DNA of 41,882 nucleotides. Origin: Bacteroidaceae bacterium. GTDB taxonomy: Bacteria > Bacteroidota > Bacteroidia > Bacteroidales > Bacteroidaceae. The notes under the pieces were generated by a model. The model did not search any database. It had not been told where the DNA came from and saw only the letters and a program-made list of their open reading frames with translations. The position numbers and the translations under genes are program-made. The number at the start of each line of letters is the position of its first letter. Position 1 is the stretch's first letter. The stretch lies in NCBI GenBank assembly GCA_024698925.1, contig JAILQO010000048.1, positions 1 through 41,882 on the forward strand. The letters run 5' to 3'. This document shows positions 31,837-39,817 of the stretch, in pieces.

Positions 31837-32427
31837 TTAGCGTTTTTTCCTTTTCTTGCTGGCGTTGCTACCAGGAAGGTGTCCATTGCTAACAGATGCG
31901 AAGCGGAACTCCTCAGACACATTGGCCGTTCCCTCTGTATAATGCTCCAAGTCTGCAAGGATCTTACGTTCATCCATCGCATCCCGATTCCAATTATACA
32001 GACAGCGCTTCATGTAATTTGCCATCATTGCTGTCAGTTCCTCCTGATCCATACCCTCCGGCATCTCCTTAATCTTTCGCATAAACTCCTCCGTAAGATG
32101 ACCATAGTGGCGATAACGAATACGGTGCATCGGGTACTTCAGCGGTTTGGGTTTGGCTGTAATCTCCTCCGGTTTGACAATTTCGTAAGGATAGTCTATA
32201 TCCAGCTGATAGTTCGAGAGGATAGCCAATTGATCCCAGAGCTTATGGTCGAAGTCAGGTTGTTCACAGGCCTCAGGATTCATCGAAGCCATAATGCCGA
32301 TAATGCTCTCAGCACATTGCTGACGCTGGCTGCGGTCTTCTATCTGAAGGCAGATATCAACCATCTCCTGAATAATACGTCCATATTCTGGGAGTATGAG
32401 CTGTTCGCGTTGTGTATTGTAAGTCAT
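31837..32427 (-). CDS. DUF4290-family protein
   Basis: 196 residues, no signal peptide. It begins MTYNTQREQLILPEYGRIIQ, with a Cys/His-free, mostly helical N-terminal domain. A conserved central stretch 'YPYEIVKPEEITAKPKPLKYP' is followed by a basic C-terminus (NASKKRKKR). The beginning and the position just upstream of murA match DUF4290 proteins of Bacteroidetes, which have no assigned function. It lies 15 nt after tsaB and 24 nt before murA, so it belongs to the operon. The basic tail could bind nucleic acid; that is inference only. Confidence 0.85.
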   Translation of the reverse strand: MTYNTQREQLILPEYGRIIQEMVDICLQIEDRSQRQQCAESIIGIMASMNPEACEQPDFDHKLWDQLAILSNYQLDIDYPYEIVKPEEITAKPKPLKYPMHRIRYRHYGHLTEEFMRKIKEMPEGMDQEELTAMMANYMKRCLYNWNRDAMDERKILADLEHYTEGTANVSEEFRFASVSNGHLPGSNASKKRKKR

Positions 32428-32442
32428 ATTTGTATGAATCGT

Positions 32443-33147
32443 TTAAATATTTGAGTGCAACAAATCCTTGGGTTTAGTTGCCACGAAGTCCTTGAGATAA
32501 AATGGCTCGAAGTATGCAACATCCACCGTCTCATTCTTCGACAGCGCACGGGCTGCCAACGGATACATGTGCTTGGCCAACGGGTGAATACCCTCCAGAA
32601 AATGTGCATTGGGATGGGTAATGATATCGCGGCATTTGGCTGCGCCGTCGCCGAAGAAATAGACCGGAGCGCGATCAAGCCATTCGCGGTAAGTATCAGC
32701 CTCTACGATATCAGCCTGTACATCACGCAAAGGACGGAGGGAGCGGTCATAGACAGCAGCGTAAACCTCCATGCGCCGAGCATCTATCATCGGAACAAAT
32801 AGCGCATCTTCGGGAATCTCGTCATGATACAGCAAGACGGGAACACAGAGCAGCTCCAAGGTAGAAACCGCCACAAGAGGCACACCACGTCCATAGGCAA
32901 CACCCTTGGCCATTGAGACTCCGATTCGCAATCCCGTGTAACTGCCTGGACCTTGACTGATGGCAACGGCATCAAGCGGAATCGCATGACTCTCGGCAAA
33001 GCTCAGTGCTTCTTCGACAAAAACGCCACAACGCGTGGCGTGATTAGGTCCCTCAGTATCCGTCTGTTCAAAGATGACATGAGCGTCTTCACTCACAGCC
33101 ACTGAACACACTTTTGTACTCGTTTCTATATGTAGGATACAAGCCAT
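32443..33147 (-). CDS. tsaB: tRNA threonylcarbamoyladenosine biosynthesis protein TsaB
   Basis: 234 residues from ATG 33147. An upstream in-frame ATG (33168) would overlap the promoter. TsaB is the non-catalytic, actin-like partner of TsaD in t6A37 synthesis. The N-terminal ASKHA motif is 'ILHIETSTKVCSVAVS', and the dimer-forming region 'AISQGPGSYTGLRIGVSMAKGVAYG' is diagnostic. 'FVPMIDARRMEVYAAVYD' follows. It is first in the six-gene operon to rseP, with its own promoter. Confidence 0.94.
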   Translation of the reverse strand: MACILHIETSTKVCSVAVSEDAHVIFEQTDTEGPNHATRCGVFVEEALSFAESHAIPLDAVAISQGPGSYTGLRIGVSMAKGVAYGRGVPLVAVSTLELLCVPVLLYHDEIPEDALFVPMIDARRMEVYAAVYDRSLRPLRDVQADIVEADTYREWLDRAPVYFFGDGAAKCRDIITHPNAHFLEGIHPLAKHMYPLAARALSKNETVDVAYFEPFYLKDFVATKPKDLLHSNI

Positions 33148-33165
33148 ATCTTTCAAATTAGGGCA

Positions 33166-33173
33166 CAAAGATA
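33166..33173 (-). promoter_or_regulatory. Promoter of the tsaB-DUF4290-murA-rimM-dxr-rseP operon
   Basis: TATCTTTG on the minus strand, 18 nt from the tsaB ATG. The implied leader is very short. It is divergent from the yicC promoter. Confidence 0.62.
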
Positions 33174-33215
33174 CATATAATTTACGATTTTCTCCTGCGT
33201 TTTACGTTTTTTTAC

Positions 33216-33223
33216 TACCTTTG
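33216..33223 (+). promoter_or_regulatory. Promoter of the yicC-gmk-nadD operon
   Basis: TACCTTTG lies 50 nt upstream of the yicC ATG, with T-rich TTTACGTTTTTTT just upstream of it. The downstream genes are tightly packed and probably share it. Confidence 0.65.
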
Positions 33224-33273
33224 CCACCGAAAACGACCAAAAGTATTTCGAAAATAACAAAAAAGCAACATAT

Positions 33274-34152
33274 ATGATTCTATCAATGACAGGCTACGGC
33301 AAAGCTTCTGCTGAGTATCGTGGCAAGAAAATTACAGCAGAAATCAAGTCTGTGAACAGCAAGGCTATGGACCTGCAGACTCGCATCGCGCCGATTTACA
33401 GGGGAAAAGAGATGGAACTGCGATCCATGATCAGTACGACGTTAGAGCGTGGAAAAGTTGACTTCAGTCTATACATCGAACGTGACGATGCCAATGCCGC
33501 CACGCCTATCAACCGAGCTGTATTAAAATCCTATGTTGAACAAATCCGTGCGCTTACTGCAGAATTTGACCTCAAGGATCCCGATGAGCAATGGATGCCC
33601 ACGCTCCTGCGATTGCCTGACGTTCTTACCCGAAGCGAAGCTATTGAGTTGGACGAAGAAGAATGGGTCGTAGCCCGTAGCGTTTCTGAGCAGGCCGTCA
33701 AAGCCCTCATGGACTTCCGCCGTCAGGAAGGAGCTGCGCTGCAGAAAAAGTTTGAAGAAAAGATTACGAATATTTCCACGCTTCTCCAGCAGATAGAGCC
33801 CTACGAGAAAGCACGTATCGAGAAAATCCGTGCACGCATCGTCGAGGGATTGGAAGCCCTTCCCGAAGCACAATATGATAAGAATCGCCTCGAGCAGGAA
33901 ATGATTTATTATATTGAAAAGCTGGATATTAACGAGGAGAAGCAGCGCCTCACCAATCACCTTCGTTACTTCTCAGAGACGATGGAGAATGGTCACGGGC
34001 AAGGCAAGAAACTCGGCTTCATCGCACAGGAAATGGGACGTGAAATCAATACCACTGGCAGCAAGTCCAATATCGCCGAGATGCAAAACATCGTCGTGAA
34101 GATGAAGGACGAACTGGAGCAAATCAAGGAACAAGTTCTAAATGTGATGTGA
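33274..34152 (+). CDS. YicC-family endoribonuclease-like protein
   Basis: 292 residues, full length. It opens with the hallmark MILSMTGYGKA, followed by 'EIKSVNSKAMDLQTRI' (YicC N-terminal domain). It ends with the DUF1732 C-terminal domain, 'RLTNHLRYFSETMENGHGQGKKLGFIAQEMGREINTTGSKSN'. E. coli YicC (RnrY-type) is linked to small-RNA turnover and stationary-phase growth. The middle is predicted helical and hexamer-forming in the family. It is followed after 1 nt by gmk, a common pairing in bacteria. Confidence 0.92.
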   Translation: MILSMTGYGKASAEYRGKKITAEIKSVNSKAMDLQTRIAPIYRGKEMELRSMISTTLERGKVDFSLYIERDDANAATPINRAVLKSYVEQIRALTAEFDLKDPDEQWMPTLLRLPDVLTRSEAIELDEEEWVVARSVSEQAVKALMDFRRQEGAALQKKFEEKITNISTLLQQIEPYEKARIEKIRARIVEGLEALPEAQYDKNRLEQEMIYYIEKLDINEEKQRLTNHLRYFSETMENGHGQGKKLGFIAQEMGREINTTGSKSNIAEMQNIVVKMKDELEQIKEQVLNVM

Positions 34153-34153
34153 T

Positions 34154-34717
34154 ATGAGCAAAGTCATCATCTTCTGTGCACCATCAGGTAGCGGAAAGAG
34201 TACGATTATCGGTAGTCTGATGCCACGTCAGGAACTGAATCTGGCTTTTTCCGTATCTGCCACCACACGTCCTCCACGAGGCCAGGAACAGAACGGCGTG
34301 GAGTACCTGTTTATGTCGCCCGAGGAGTTCCGAGGTCATATTGCAGCCAACGACTTTATCGAATACGAGGAGGTTTATGCCGATCGCTTCTACGGCACAC
34401 TCAAAATGCAGGTTGAGAAGCAGTTAGCCGACGGTCAGAATGTCGTATTTGACGTGGATGTTCATGGTGGCATGCGTCTTAAAGAGTATTTTGGAGACCG
34501 TGCCCTGAGCCTATTCATCCAACCTCCTGGCCTGGAAGCCTTGCGCCAGCGATTAGAGGGACGGGCTACGGACAGCCCCGAAGTCATTCAGCAACGTCTG
34601 GACCGTGCCGAATACGAGCTCTCCTTCGCTCCGCGTTTTGACCGCATTGTGATTAATGACAATCTCGAAGAAGCCAAAGCAGACGCCTACGCCATCATCC
34701 GGGATTTTGTCTCGTGA
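34154..34717 (+). CDS. gmk: Guanylate kinase
   Basis: 187 residues. It phosphorylates GMP to GDP with ATP. The P-loop is APSGSGKST (residues 9-17). The GMP-binding region follows, with 'SATTRPPRGQEQNGVEYLFMSPEEF', then 'EYEEVYADRFYGTL' and 'VVFDVDVHGGMRLKEYF'. The lid region carries an Arg-rich 'RQRLEGRATDSPEVIQQRLDRA'. It starts 1 nt after the yicC stop, and nadD follows closely. Confidence 0.96.
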   Translation: MSKVIIFCAPSGSGKSTIIGSLMPRQELNLAFSVSATTRPPRGQEQNGVEYLFMSPEEFRGHIAANDFIEYEEVYADRFYGTLKMQVEKQLADGQNVVFDVDVHGGMRLKEYFGDRALSLFIQPPGLEALRQRLEGRATDSPEVIQQRLDRAEYELSFAPRFDRIVINDNLEEAKADAYAIIRDFVS

Positions 34718-34750
34718 TTGATCAACGATACCACAAGATTCTTTTTACCT

Positions 34751-35350
34751 ATGTCCATCATCACCACAGGCATTTACGGCGGCAGTTTCAATCCGATTCA
34801 TGAGGGACATGTTGCCTTGGGAAAGTGGCTGGTCAGCCATCGCCTGGTGGATGAATTATGGTTTTTGGTATCGCCGCAGAATCCGCTAAAGCCTGCCGCA
34901 GGATTGTTGGAGGATGAGTCGCGATTGCAGTTGGCAAAGATTGCGATTGGTCAGGAACCGCATCTATGTGTCAGCGATTTTGAGTTTCAACTTCCCCGTC
35001 CATCCTATATGGTGCATACGCTTGAAGCCCTGCGCCAAGCCTATCCGGAGCGCGAATTTATACTTGTCATCGGTGCCGACAATTGGCATCGTTTCCCCAG
35101 ATGGTATCACTCCGGCGAGATTCTTCGCCACCATCGACTGATGATTTATCCTCGTCCAGGGTTCCCCATCGAAGAATCTTCTTTACCATCTAATGTTCAA
35201 ATGATTAGCACTCCCCTACTCGACCTTTCCTCCACCCAGATTCGCGACGCGATTGCCAACGATCCGTCCTATGATGGCTTTGGCCTTGATCCCCAGGTAT
35301 GGAAGGAAATCAAGGCCAAAGGTTATTATTCTTCTGTCGGTCCTAACTGA
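34751..35350 (+). CDS. nadD: Nicotinate-nucleotide adenylyltransferase
   Basis: 199 residues from ATG 34751. The frame extends back to a TTG directly after the gmk stop, but the family begins at 'ITTGIYGGSFNPIHEGH', so the ATG is preferred. NadD joins ATP and nicotinate mononucleotide to make deamido-NAD. The nucleotidyltransferase motifs GGSFNPIHEGH (residues 10-20) and 'DLSSTQIRDAI' near the C-terminus are intact. The last 25 nt overlap the 3' end of greA on the opposite strand, leaving no room for a separate terminator for either gene. Confidence 0.94.
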   Translation: MSIITTGIYGGSFNPIHEGHVALGKWLVSHRLVDELWFLVSPQNPLKPAAGLLEDESRLQLAKIAIGQEPHLCVSDFEFQLPRPSYMVHTLEALRQAYPEREFILVIGADNWHRFPRWYHSGEILRHHRLMIYPRPGFPIEESSLPSNVQMISTPLLDLSSTQIRDAIANDPSYDGFGLDPQVWKEIKAKGYYSSVGPN

Positions 35351-35805
35351 ATACTTTCTATTCGTAGTTTCAGGACTCCCGCAGGAACCTGCACCTCCAC
35401 GACATCCCCCACTTTCTTGTTCAACAGCGCCTGCCCGATAGGCGACTTGATAGAAATCTTTCCTTCGCGTAGGTTCGCTTCGTGAGGGCTGGCAATTGTG
35501 TAGGTCATACTGCTCCCGTTGGTGAGATTTGTCATTTCCACGCGACTCAGCAGTCCTACGCAGTCACTTTGGAGCTTTTTCATATCTATGACACGGGCAA
35601 ATTCCAGCACACGCTGCTTGAAACGTATCCTGCTGAGCAATCGTCCCTGCTCTCGTTTGGCCGCATGGTACTCAAAATTTTCGCTCAGATCACCTTTGTC
35701 ACGCGCCTCTGCGATAGCATCCTTCACACGCGGAAGTTCTACCAATTCCAATTCTCTGAGTTCCGCTACGAGCTTGTCGTAGCCTTCCTGAGACATATAT
35801 TCCAT
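35326..35805 (-). CDS. greA: Transcription elongation factor GreA
   Basis: 159 residues. GreA enters the secondary channel of RNA polymerase and stimulates cleavage of backtracked RNA. The N-terminal coiled coil (residues about 8-75) carries the acidic tip motif around 'EARDKGDLSENFEYHAAKREQG'. The C-terminal FKBP-like domain has 'SPIGQALLNKKVGDVVEVQVPAG'. An alternative start at residue 4 exists. It begins 12 nt after the stop of the large glycosidase gene, so it may be co-transcribed with it or have a promoter inside that gene. Confidence 0.95.
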   Translation of the reverse strand: MEYMSQEGYDKLVAELRELELVELPRVKDAIAEARDKGDLSENFEYHAAKREQGRLLSRIRFKQRVLEFARVIDMKKLQSDCVGLLSRVEMTNLTNGSSMTYTIASPHEANLREGKISIKSPIGQALLNKKVGDVVEVQVPAGVLKLRIESIQLGPTEE

Positions 35806-35817
35806 ATCAATACTGTT

Positions 35818-38571
35818 TTACTGCAACTTCACCTTGCGGCCACCAATCACATAGATGCCTGGACGGCGTAAGTGATTCTGCTGCAAGCGACGACCAGAGA
35901 GGTCAAAGACAGACGTACGAGTCCCCTCGCCTATTGGTTCCTTGACAGAACGGACATCATCCGTGAGCGCCGCGATCGCAGCGACCTCTTCAGCACTAAT
36001 CGCCGTGTTATAAATACGCAGGTCGTCCACATAGGCATAGAATTGCGGATCGCTGAACTGACTGCGTCCAATATAGTTGAAGATGGGACGGAAATCAGCG
36101 GGGCGCGTCTGGATTGTCGTATTCGTAGCTACTGCCACGCCATTGAGATAGATGACAATCTTATCCTCTCCAAAGGTAACAGCGATGTGATTCCAGACAT
36201 CCTTCTCAGGCTTCGTAGCGTCCATCACCTGCTCACTGCCACCATTCTTGATACCCAGACGCATCTTTGAGCCTCCGCTAATGGGTGTGAGGAAGACATA
36301 GTGGTCGGTATCGTTTCCAAAGTCAAAGATGCGCTGCCATTGGTCTGTACTGCGGTAATTGATCCACAGGGCAATGGTGAGTTCCTTGCTATTGGCGATG
36401 GTTGCGGGCAACTGAAGGCAGTTGCTGTAAGCACGCAGCAGTTTTATAGCCGGACTACCGTCCTTACCTTCCGTCTGTGCGAGAGTGCCATAGAGCGCAA
36501 CATGGTTACCATTACCTGTTGCGTCGTTGAAGTTCTCGCCATCGAACTGCAGAATGCAAGCAGCCTCATTCGTAGCGGCAGCGCTTACAGCCTCTGTTGC
36601 AACTGAACGGTTCAGACTTTTATCGACCGCCTGTACCCTATAATAATAAGTGGTGCCAGCATCTACGGTGTTATCAATATAGCCAGCGGTGGTCACATTG
36701 TTGTGGATGGTGCGCCATGTTGTTTGGTCTGTAGAACGCTGCACGATATACGCTTGCAGATCTTTGTCCTTGGGCGCCGTCCATTCCAGCAAGACGCTGG
36801 CCGCTTGTGGCGTAGCTTTCAAGTCTGTTGGAGCGGCAGGTGCTTTGGCATCATAGGTCACATCCCCACCATCCACATTGATGATGCGCCACTGCTGATA
36901 AGCCTGTCCCGTGAAAGCACCTTGATTCACAGCGCGTCCACTGACCTTCAATTGTGTCTCCGTTGCCAGATTGCCATCTTGGATGGGATTCGTCTGCAGA
37001 TACAAGCCGCTGTGCTTGCTGCGGATATAGAACCAGCCATCACTGGCGTATTCAATGCACCATTTCTCATTGTCGCCCTTACCACCATTCCAAAGGATGA
37101 TCTGCCCCTGATCCTCCAATGACCAGTCTTTGACATCCGGTAGGTATGTGGGATCATAGGCGTTGGTAAACGTGTAGTAGGTGAAATCACCACCAACATC
37201 ATTCGGATCTGGCGTAATAATCCATTGCTGCGCTTTATTGTTGCGTGCATTGTTAATCTGAACCATGTCCAAACCAGCCTGAACGACATTGCCTGCCGGA
37301 GCCAGCATCTTACCACTCAGGCGATTCACGATACGGTAAGTACCTACTTCAGTCGGCAGGACTGGCATGATATCATCTCCGCCCTGAATATTCACCAGCG
37401 CCTCTGCATTGGTACAATGGTGTTCAGCGTCGCTATCATAGCCGGCACCATTGGGCCATCCTGGCGTACGGATGAAGAACTCGCGCGTAGGACCTTGACC
37501 ATTATAGAACACATCATGGTCCATCGCTGCAAAGCGGAAGGTTGTTGCGCCAGCCTGGCGCTCGGAAGTCCCTACAAAGCCCTGTACAGCACAGCCTTCG
37601 CGATAGTCTTCCTGATGACGATAGACTGCAGCCGCAGTCCAACGGCCACGATTCTCTGCGTAAGCCAGGCGTGTGCCGCGACTGGCCTTCATGAACTGGC
37701 TGCGCGTATGGTCGCACGTTCCCCACCAAATGCCTTTCGTGAGGCCGTACTCCGAGCCTACCATACACTCCATCGTGTTATGCAGCTCGTCTCCGACAGC
37801 CACCTTGCCGTCGTTCACCACCTGCTTGTAGAAATTGGCAAAGTTCTCAAAGGTGCCTGCCAATTGGTGCGTATTACCTTCATCGAGGTACGCTTTGCTG
37901 GGGTTGTACCATTCCAGGGCACAGTCCGGATTCAGCACATTGCCGCCACAAAGGAGAACACCGTTGAACTGTTCGTCCTCACGTATGGCCTTACAAATCG
38001 CTTTGAATGTGGCATTGGTTCCTTGGTTCCAATTGGTATAATCCGGTTCATTAAAAGGCGAGATACTAACCACTTTGAGCCCCTTGCTTTCCACATATTT
38101 CTTGGTCAGCCCGATGAGCTTTGCCCATCGCTGTCCATTCGTCGTCGCGTTACCTGTTTTATACCAGTTGTCAACAGCCTTGCCGTCCTGCGGGTCGGAA
38201 TTCAGATTGATGCTTGCAAAGCGCGCATACTTGGCGATGCGGATGCGTTCATCGAGCGCCTGCTTCTGCTCCGTGCTGAGCGCGCCATCCTCCACACTAT
38301 GACTGGGTTGGAAACTCAGGCGCACGATATCAATCATCTCCTGACCTGCAAAATTGAGGCCGCGACGCATATTGCCCTCGCTGATCCAGGCCTGATCCAA
38401 GCCCCACGTGATATCCGGCAGTTTAGTACCAGAATCTTCGATGCGGTAAGGAATCGTCAAATGAGGCACTTCAGAGGCCACGGCACCTGATGCACCAGAC
38501 ATATATTGAGCCGAAGCAGTAGGAGCTGCTGCCAGCAGCGTCAGTAAAGAGGCAAGGAAATGAACTTTCAT
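35818..38571 (-). CDS. Secreted multidomain clan GH-A-like glycoside hydrolase
   Basis: 917 residues from ATG 38571; the longer frame to 38667 would run across the promoter. The signal peptide is MKVHFLASLLTLLAAAP..SAQ. Residues about 30-380 look like a TIM-barrel hydrolase related to GH30: 'SISPFNEPDYTNWNQG' holds the likely acid/base E175. The nucleophile may be E262 or E274 (VGDELHN, GSEYG) but is unsure. A ricin-type beta-trefoil with QQW motifs (about 385-595), a fibronectin type III domain (about 603-690) and a LamG domain (about 700-870) follow. The end (VFDLSGRRLQQNHLRRPGIY, GGRKVKLQ) matches the GH43 protein's T9SS-like tail. The substrate cannot be assigned. The promoter is overlapped by an inverted repeat. 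Confidence 0.8.
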   Translation of the reverse strand: MKVHFLASLLTLLAAAPTASAQYMSGASGAVASEVPHLTIPYRIEDSGTKLPDITWGLDQAWISEGNMRRGLNFAGQEMIDIVRLSFQPSHSVEDGALSTEQKQALDERIRIAKYARFASINLNSDPQDGKAVDNWYKTGNATTNGQRWAKLIGLTKKYVESKGLKVVSISPFNEPDYTNWNQGTNATFKAICKAIREDEQFNGVLLCGGNVLNPDCALEWYNPSKAYLDEGNTHQLAGTFENFANFYKQVVNDGKVAVGDELHNTMECMVGSEYGLTKGIWWGTCDHTRSQFMKASRGTRLAYAENRGRWTAAAVYRHQEDYREGCAVQGFVGTSERQAGATTFRFAAMDHDVFYNGQGPTREFFIRTPGWPNGAGYDSDAEHHCTNAEALVNIQGGDDIMPVLPTEVGTYRIVNRLSGKMLAPAGNVVQAGLDMVQINNARNNKAQQWIITPDPNDVGGDFTYYTFTNAYDPTYLPDVKDWSLEDQGQIILWNGGKGDNEKWCIEYASDGWFYIRSKHSGLYLQTNPIQDGNLATETQLKVSGRAVNQGAFTGQAYQQWRIINVDGGDVTYDAKAPAAPTDLKATPQAASVLLEWTAPKDKDLQAYIVQRSTDQTTWRTIHNNVTTAGYIDNTVDAGTTYYYRVQAVDKSLNRSVATEAVSAAATNEAACILQFDGENFNDATGNGNHVALYGTLAQTEGKDGSPAIKLLRAYSNCLQLPATIANSKELTIALWINYRSTDQWQRIFDFGNDTDHYVFLTPISGGSKMRLGIKNGGSEQVMDATKPEKDVWNHIAVTFGEDKIVIYLNGVAVATNTTIQTRPADFRPIFNYIGRSQFSDPQFYAYVDDLRIYNTAISAEEVAAIAALTDDVRSVKEPIGEGTRTSVFDLSGRRLQQNHLRRPGIYVIGGRKVKLQ

Positions 38572-38608
38572 ATCGCACAGAAATGTGTTAGTAAGTATTA
38601 TTTCGGGG

Positions 38609-38640
38609 CAAAGATAGCAGGTTTTTCGCAGATAGCAAAA
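38609..38640 (-). promoter_or_regulatory. Promoter of the GH-A-like glycosidase gene
   Basis: Minus-strand TTTTG (38636-38640), a 19-nt spacer, then TATCTTTG (38609-38616): one of the best promoter matches in the window. It lies 38 nt before the ATG. Confidence 0.75.
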
Positions 38641-38655
38641 GGAATCTGCGAAAAA
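38622..38655. promoter_or_regulatory. Perfect inverted repeat around the -33 element (operator candidate)
   Basis: TTTTTCGCAGA (38622-38632) and TCTGCGAAAAA (38645-38655) form an exact 11-bp dyad with a 12-nt centre that holds the TTTTG -33 element. The T-tract is on the 5' side and the A-tract on the 3' side, the wrong polarity for a terminator. A regulator-binding site is more likely. Confidence 0.55.
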
Positions 38656-38685
38656 GCGCTTAAGCAAGAAGATAAAGTTCTAAAT

Positions 38686-38711
38686 GTTCCATCGCGATGG
38701 GCTTATGGAAC
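38686..38711 (-). terminator. Weak terminator candidate after the small membrane-protein gene
   Basis: GTTCCAT (38686-38692) pairs with ATGGAAC (38705-38711). Within it lies the 12-bp palindrome CCATCGCGATGG (38689-38700), a competing fold. On the minus strand only a modest ATTTAG...CTTTATC tail follows. It starts 6 nt after the stop of the membrane-protein gene. Confidence 0.4.
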
Positions 38712-38716
38712 ACACC

Positions 38717-39097
38717 TTACGGCTGCGGAGAGGCCGTGCTATCGACGATGCCTATCACGGCTGAATCGGGTGTCACGGCTGCCGGGGATGAAGGCTGCAC
38801 AGGAGTCTGTTCCGTGGCGGGTGCAGCAGGGCTGTCCACCAGGCTGTCGGCAATCTTGATGCCAGGCACCATAGCCTCGACAATCAAGCCGAGCACGAAC
38901 AAAGCAGCTACGGAAGCGATATTGGAGAAGACGGGCAAGAGGCGATGGCGTCGTTGCTGACGGGCCCGTTCCTCCCACATTTTCATCGTTTGTGCCCATT
39001 GGGCCTGCTGCCCAATCTCGTGGAAAATCAGGTGGTCCAGCGCATCAATGCGCTCCTCGTCACCATAGATATATTCTTTGTTTTCTGTTGTATTCAT
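38717..39097 (-). CDS. Small single-pass membrane protein, candidate anti-sigma factor
   Basis: 126 residues from ATG 39097. The frame is open back to 39319, but that would overlap the sigma gene by 200 nt. Residues 1-52 are charged and predicted helical and cytoplasmic. Residues about 53-75 are one membrane span (LLPVFSNIASVAALFVLGLI). The periplasmic end (about 85-126) is rich in Pro, Ala, Ser and Thr and predicted disordered. No FecR or zinc-anti-sigma (HxxxCxxC) motif is present, so it is not a classical anti-sigma. Its place 22 nt after an ECF sigma gene and its topology make a sigma regulator plausible. Function is inferred from context only. Confidence 0.72.
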   Translation of the reverse strand: MNTTENKEYIYGDEERIDALDHLIFHEIGQQAQWAQTMKMWEERARQQRRHRLLPVFSNIASVAALFVLGLIVEAMVPGIKIADSLVDSPAAPATEQTPVQPSSPAAVTPDSAVIGIVDSTASPQP

Positions 39098-39119
39098 TTT
39101 GTTCAGCGTGTTGAGTTGG

Positions 39120-39761
39120 TTAGGGATTGAGATGAAGTTGGTGAAAGCGCTCGCGAATCTGTTCGCGCAGGCGCTGCATACATTTGTACTTGCTGGTCTT
39201 GAGCCCTTGTTTGGTTTGGTTCTCAGGACGTAGCGCAAGGATATCATCCAGCGTGCGATGTTCGTAGTAGAAGAGTGTGAGTATTTGTCGGCAACGTGGT
39301 GACATTCCCAACACCACATCGGCTACGATGCGTTCACGCTGGTCACGTTCAGGGATGGCATCTGTAGGTTCCGCATAGCGGTCGCTGTCCAGCACCTCCA
39401 GCATGCGGTCATTATCTGTGAGCAACATGCGTTGCTGTTTTCGCAACAGTTCCCAGTGCTTGCGTTTGGCAATAGCCATCAGGAAGGTGAGCAATGAGCT
39501 CTGCATCGGCAGCAGCTGTCCTTCGGCCCAGCGGCAGACACGCCCCTCATGCATCTCTATGCGATGCGTCTCTATCTCGCGCCACAGGTGGACCAGCGCC
39601 TCCTGAAAGATATCGTCGATATGGGCTTCCGTAACAAAGACGGCAGCTGCATGATGCAGGAAATACGCCTTGCAGTCATGGTAGTAGCGCTCCAACAGGA
39701 GATTGTCGCGACGCAGTACCGCCGCTACCATCTGTTCGTCCGTCCAATTGACTATCTGCAT
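39120..39761 (-). CDS. ECF-type RNA polymerase sigma factor
   Basis: 213 residues. Sigma region 2 lies at about 20-125, with 'HIDDIFQEALVHLWREIE'. An insertion-like stretch follows ('MHEGRVCRWAEGQLLPMQ', which ends 'SSLLTFLMAIAKRKHWELLRK'). Region 4 lies at about 150-205, with 'VVLGMSPRCRQILTLFYYEHRTLDDI' and 'KQGLKTSKYKCMQRLREQI'. It has no sigma domains 1 or 3, as expected for the ECF group, where members direct polymerase to stress or surface-function promoters. It is flanked upstream by a PrsW-family protease (56 nt) and downstream by a membrane protein (22 nt), all on the same strand. There is no SusCD/FecR transport set nearby. Confidence 0.88.
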   Translation of the reverse strand: MQIVNWTDEQMVAAVLRRDNLLLERYYHDCKAYFLHHAAAVFVTEAHIDDIFQEALVHLWREIETHRIEMHEGRVCRWAEGQLLPMQSSLLTFLMAIAKRKHWELLRKQQRMLLTDNDRMLEVLDSDRYAEPTDAIPERDQRERIVADVVLGMSPRCRQILTLFYYEHRTLDDILALRPENQTKQGLKTSKYKCMQRLREQIRERFHQLHLNP

Positions 39762-39817
39762 ATGGCTTGTCTGGGTTTATTTTGTCCTTGATGTTTCTAC
39801 GTTTTGAAAAGTAACCC

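Noticed and set aside
38622..38655. Intrinsic terminator of the sigma factor operon
   Set aside because: The T-tract precedes and the A-tract follows the stem, the opposite of a terminator, and the dyad overlaps a promoter.
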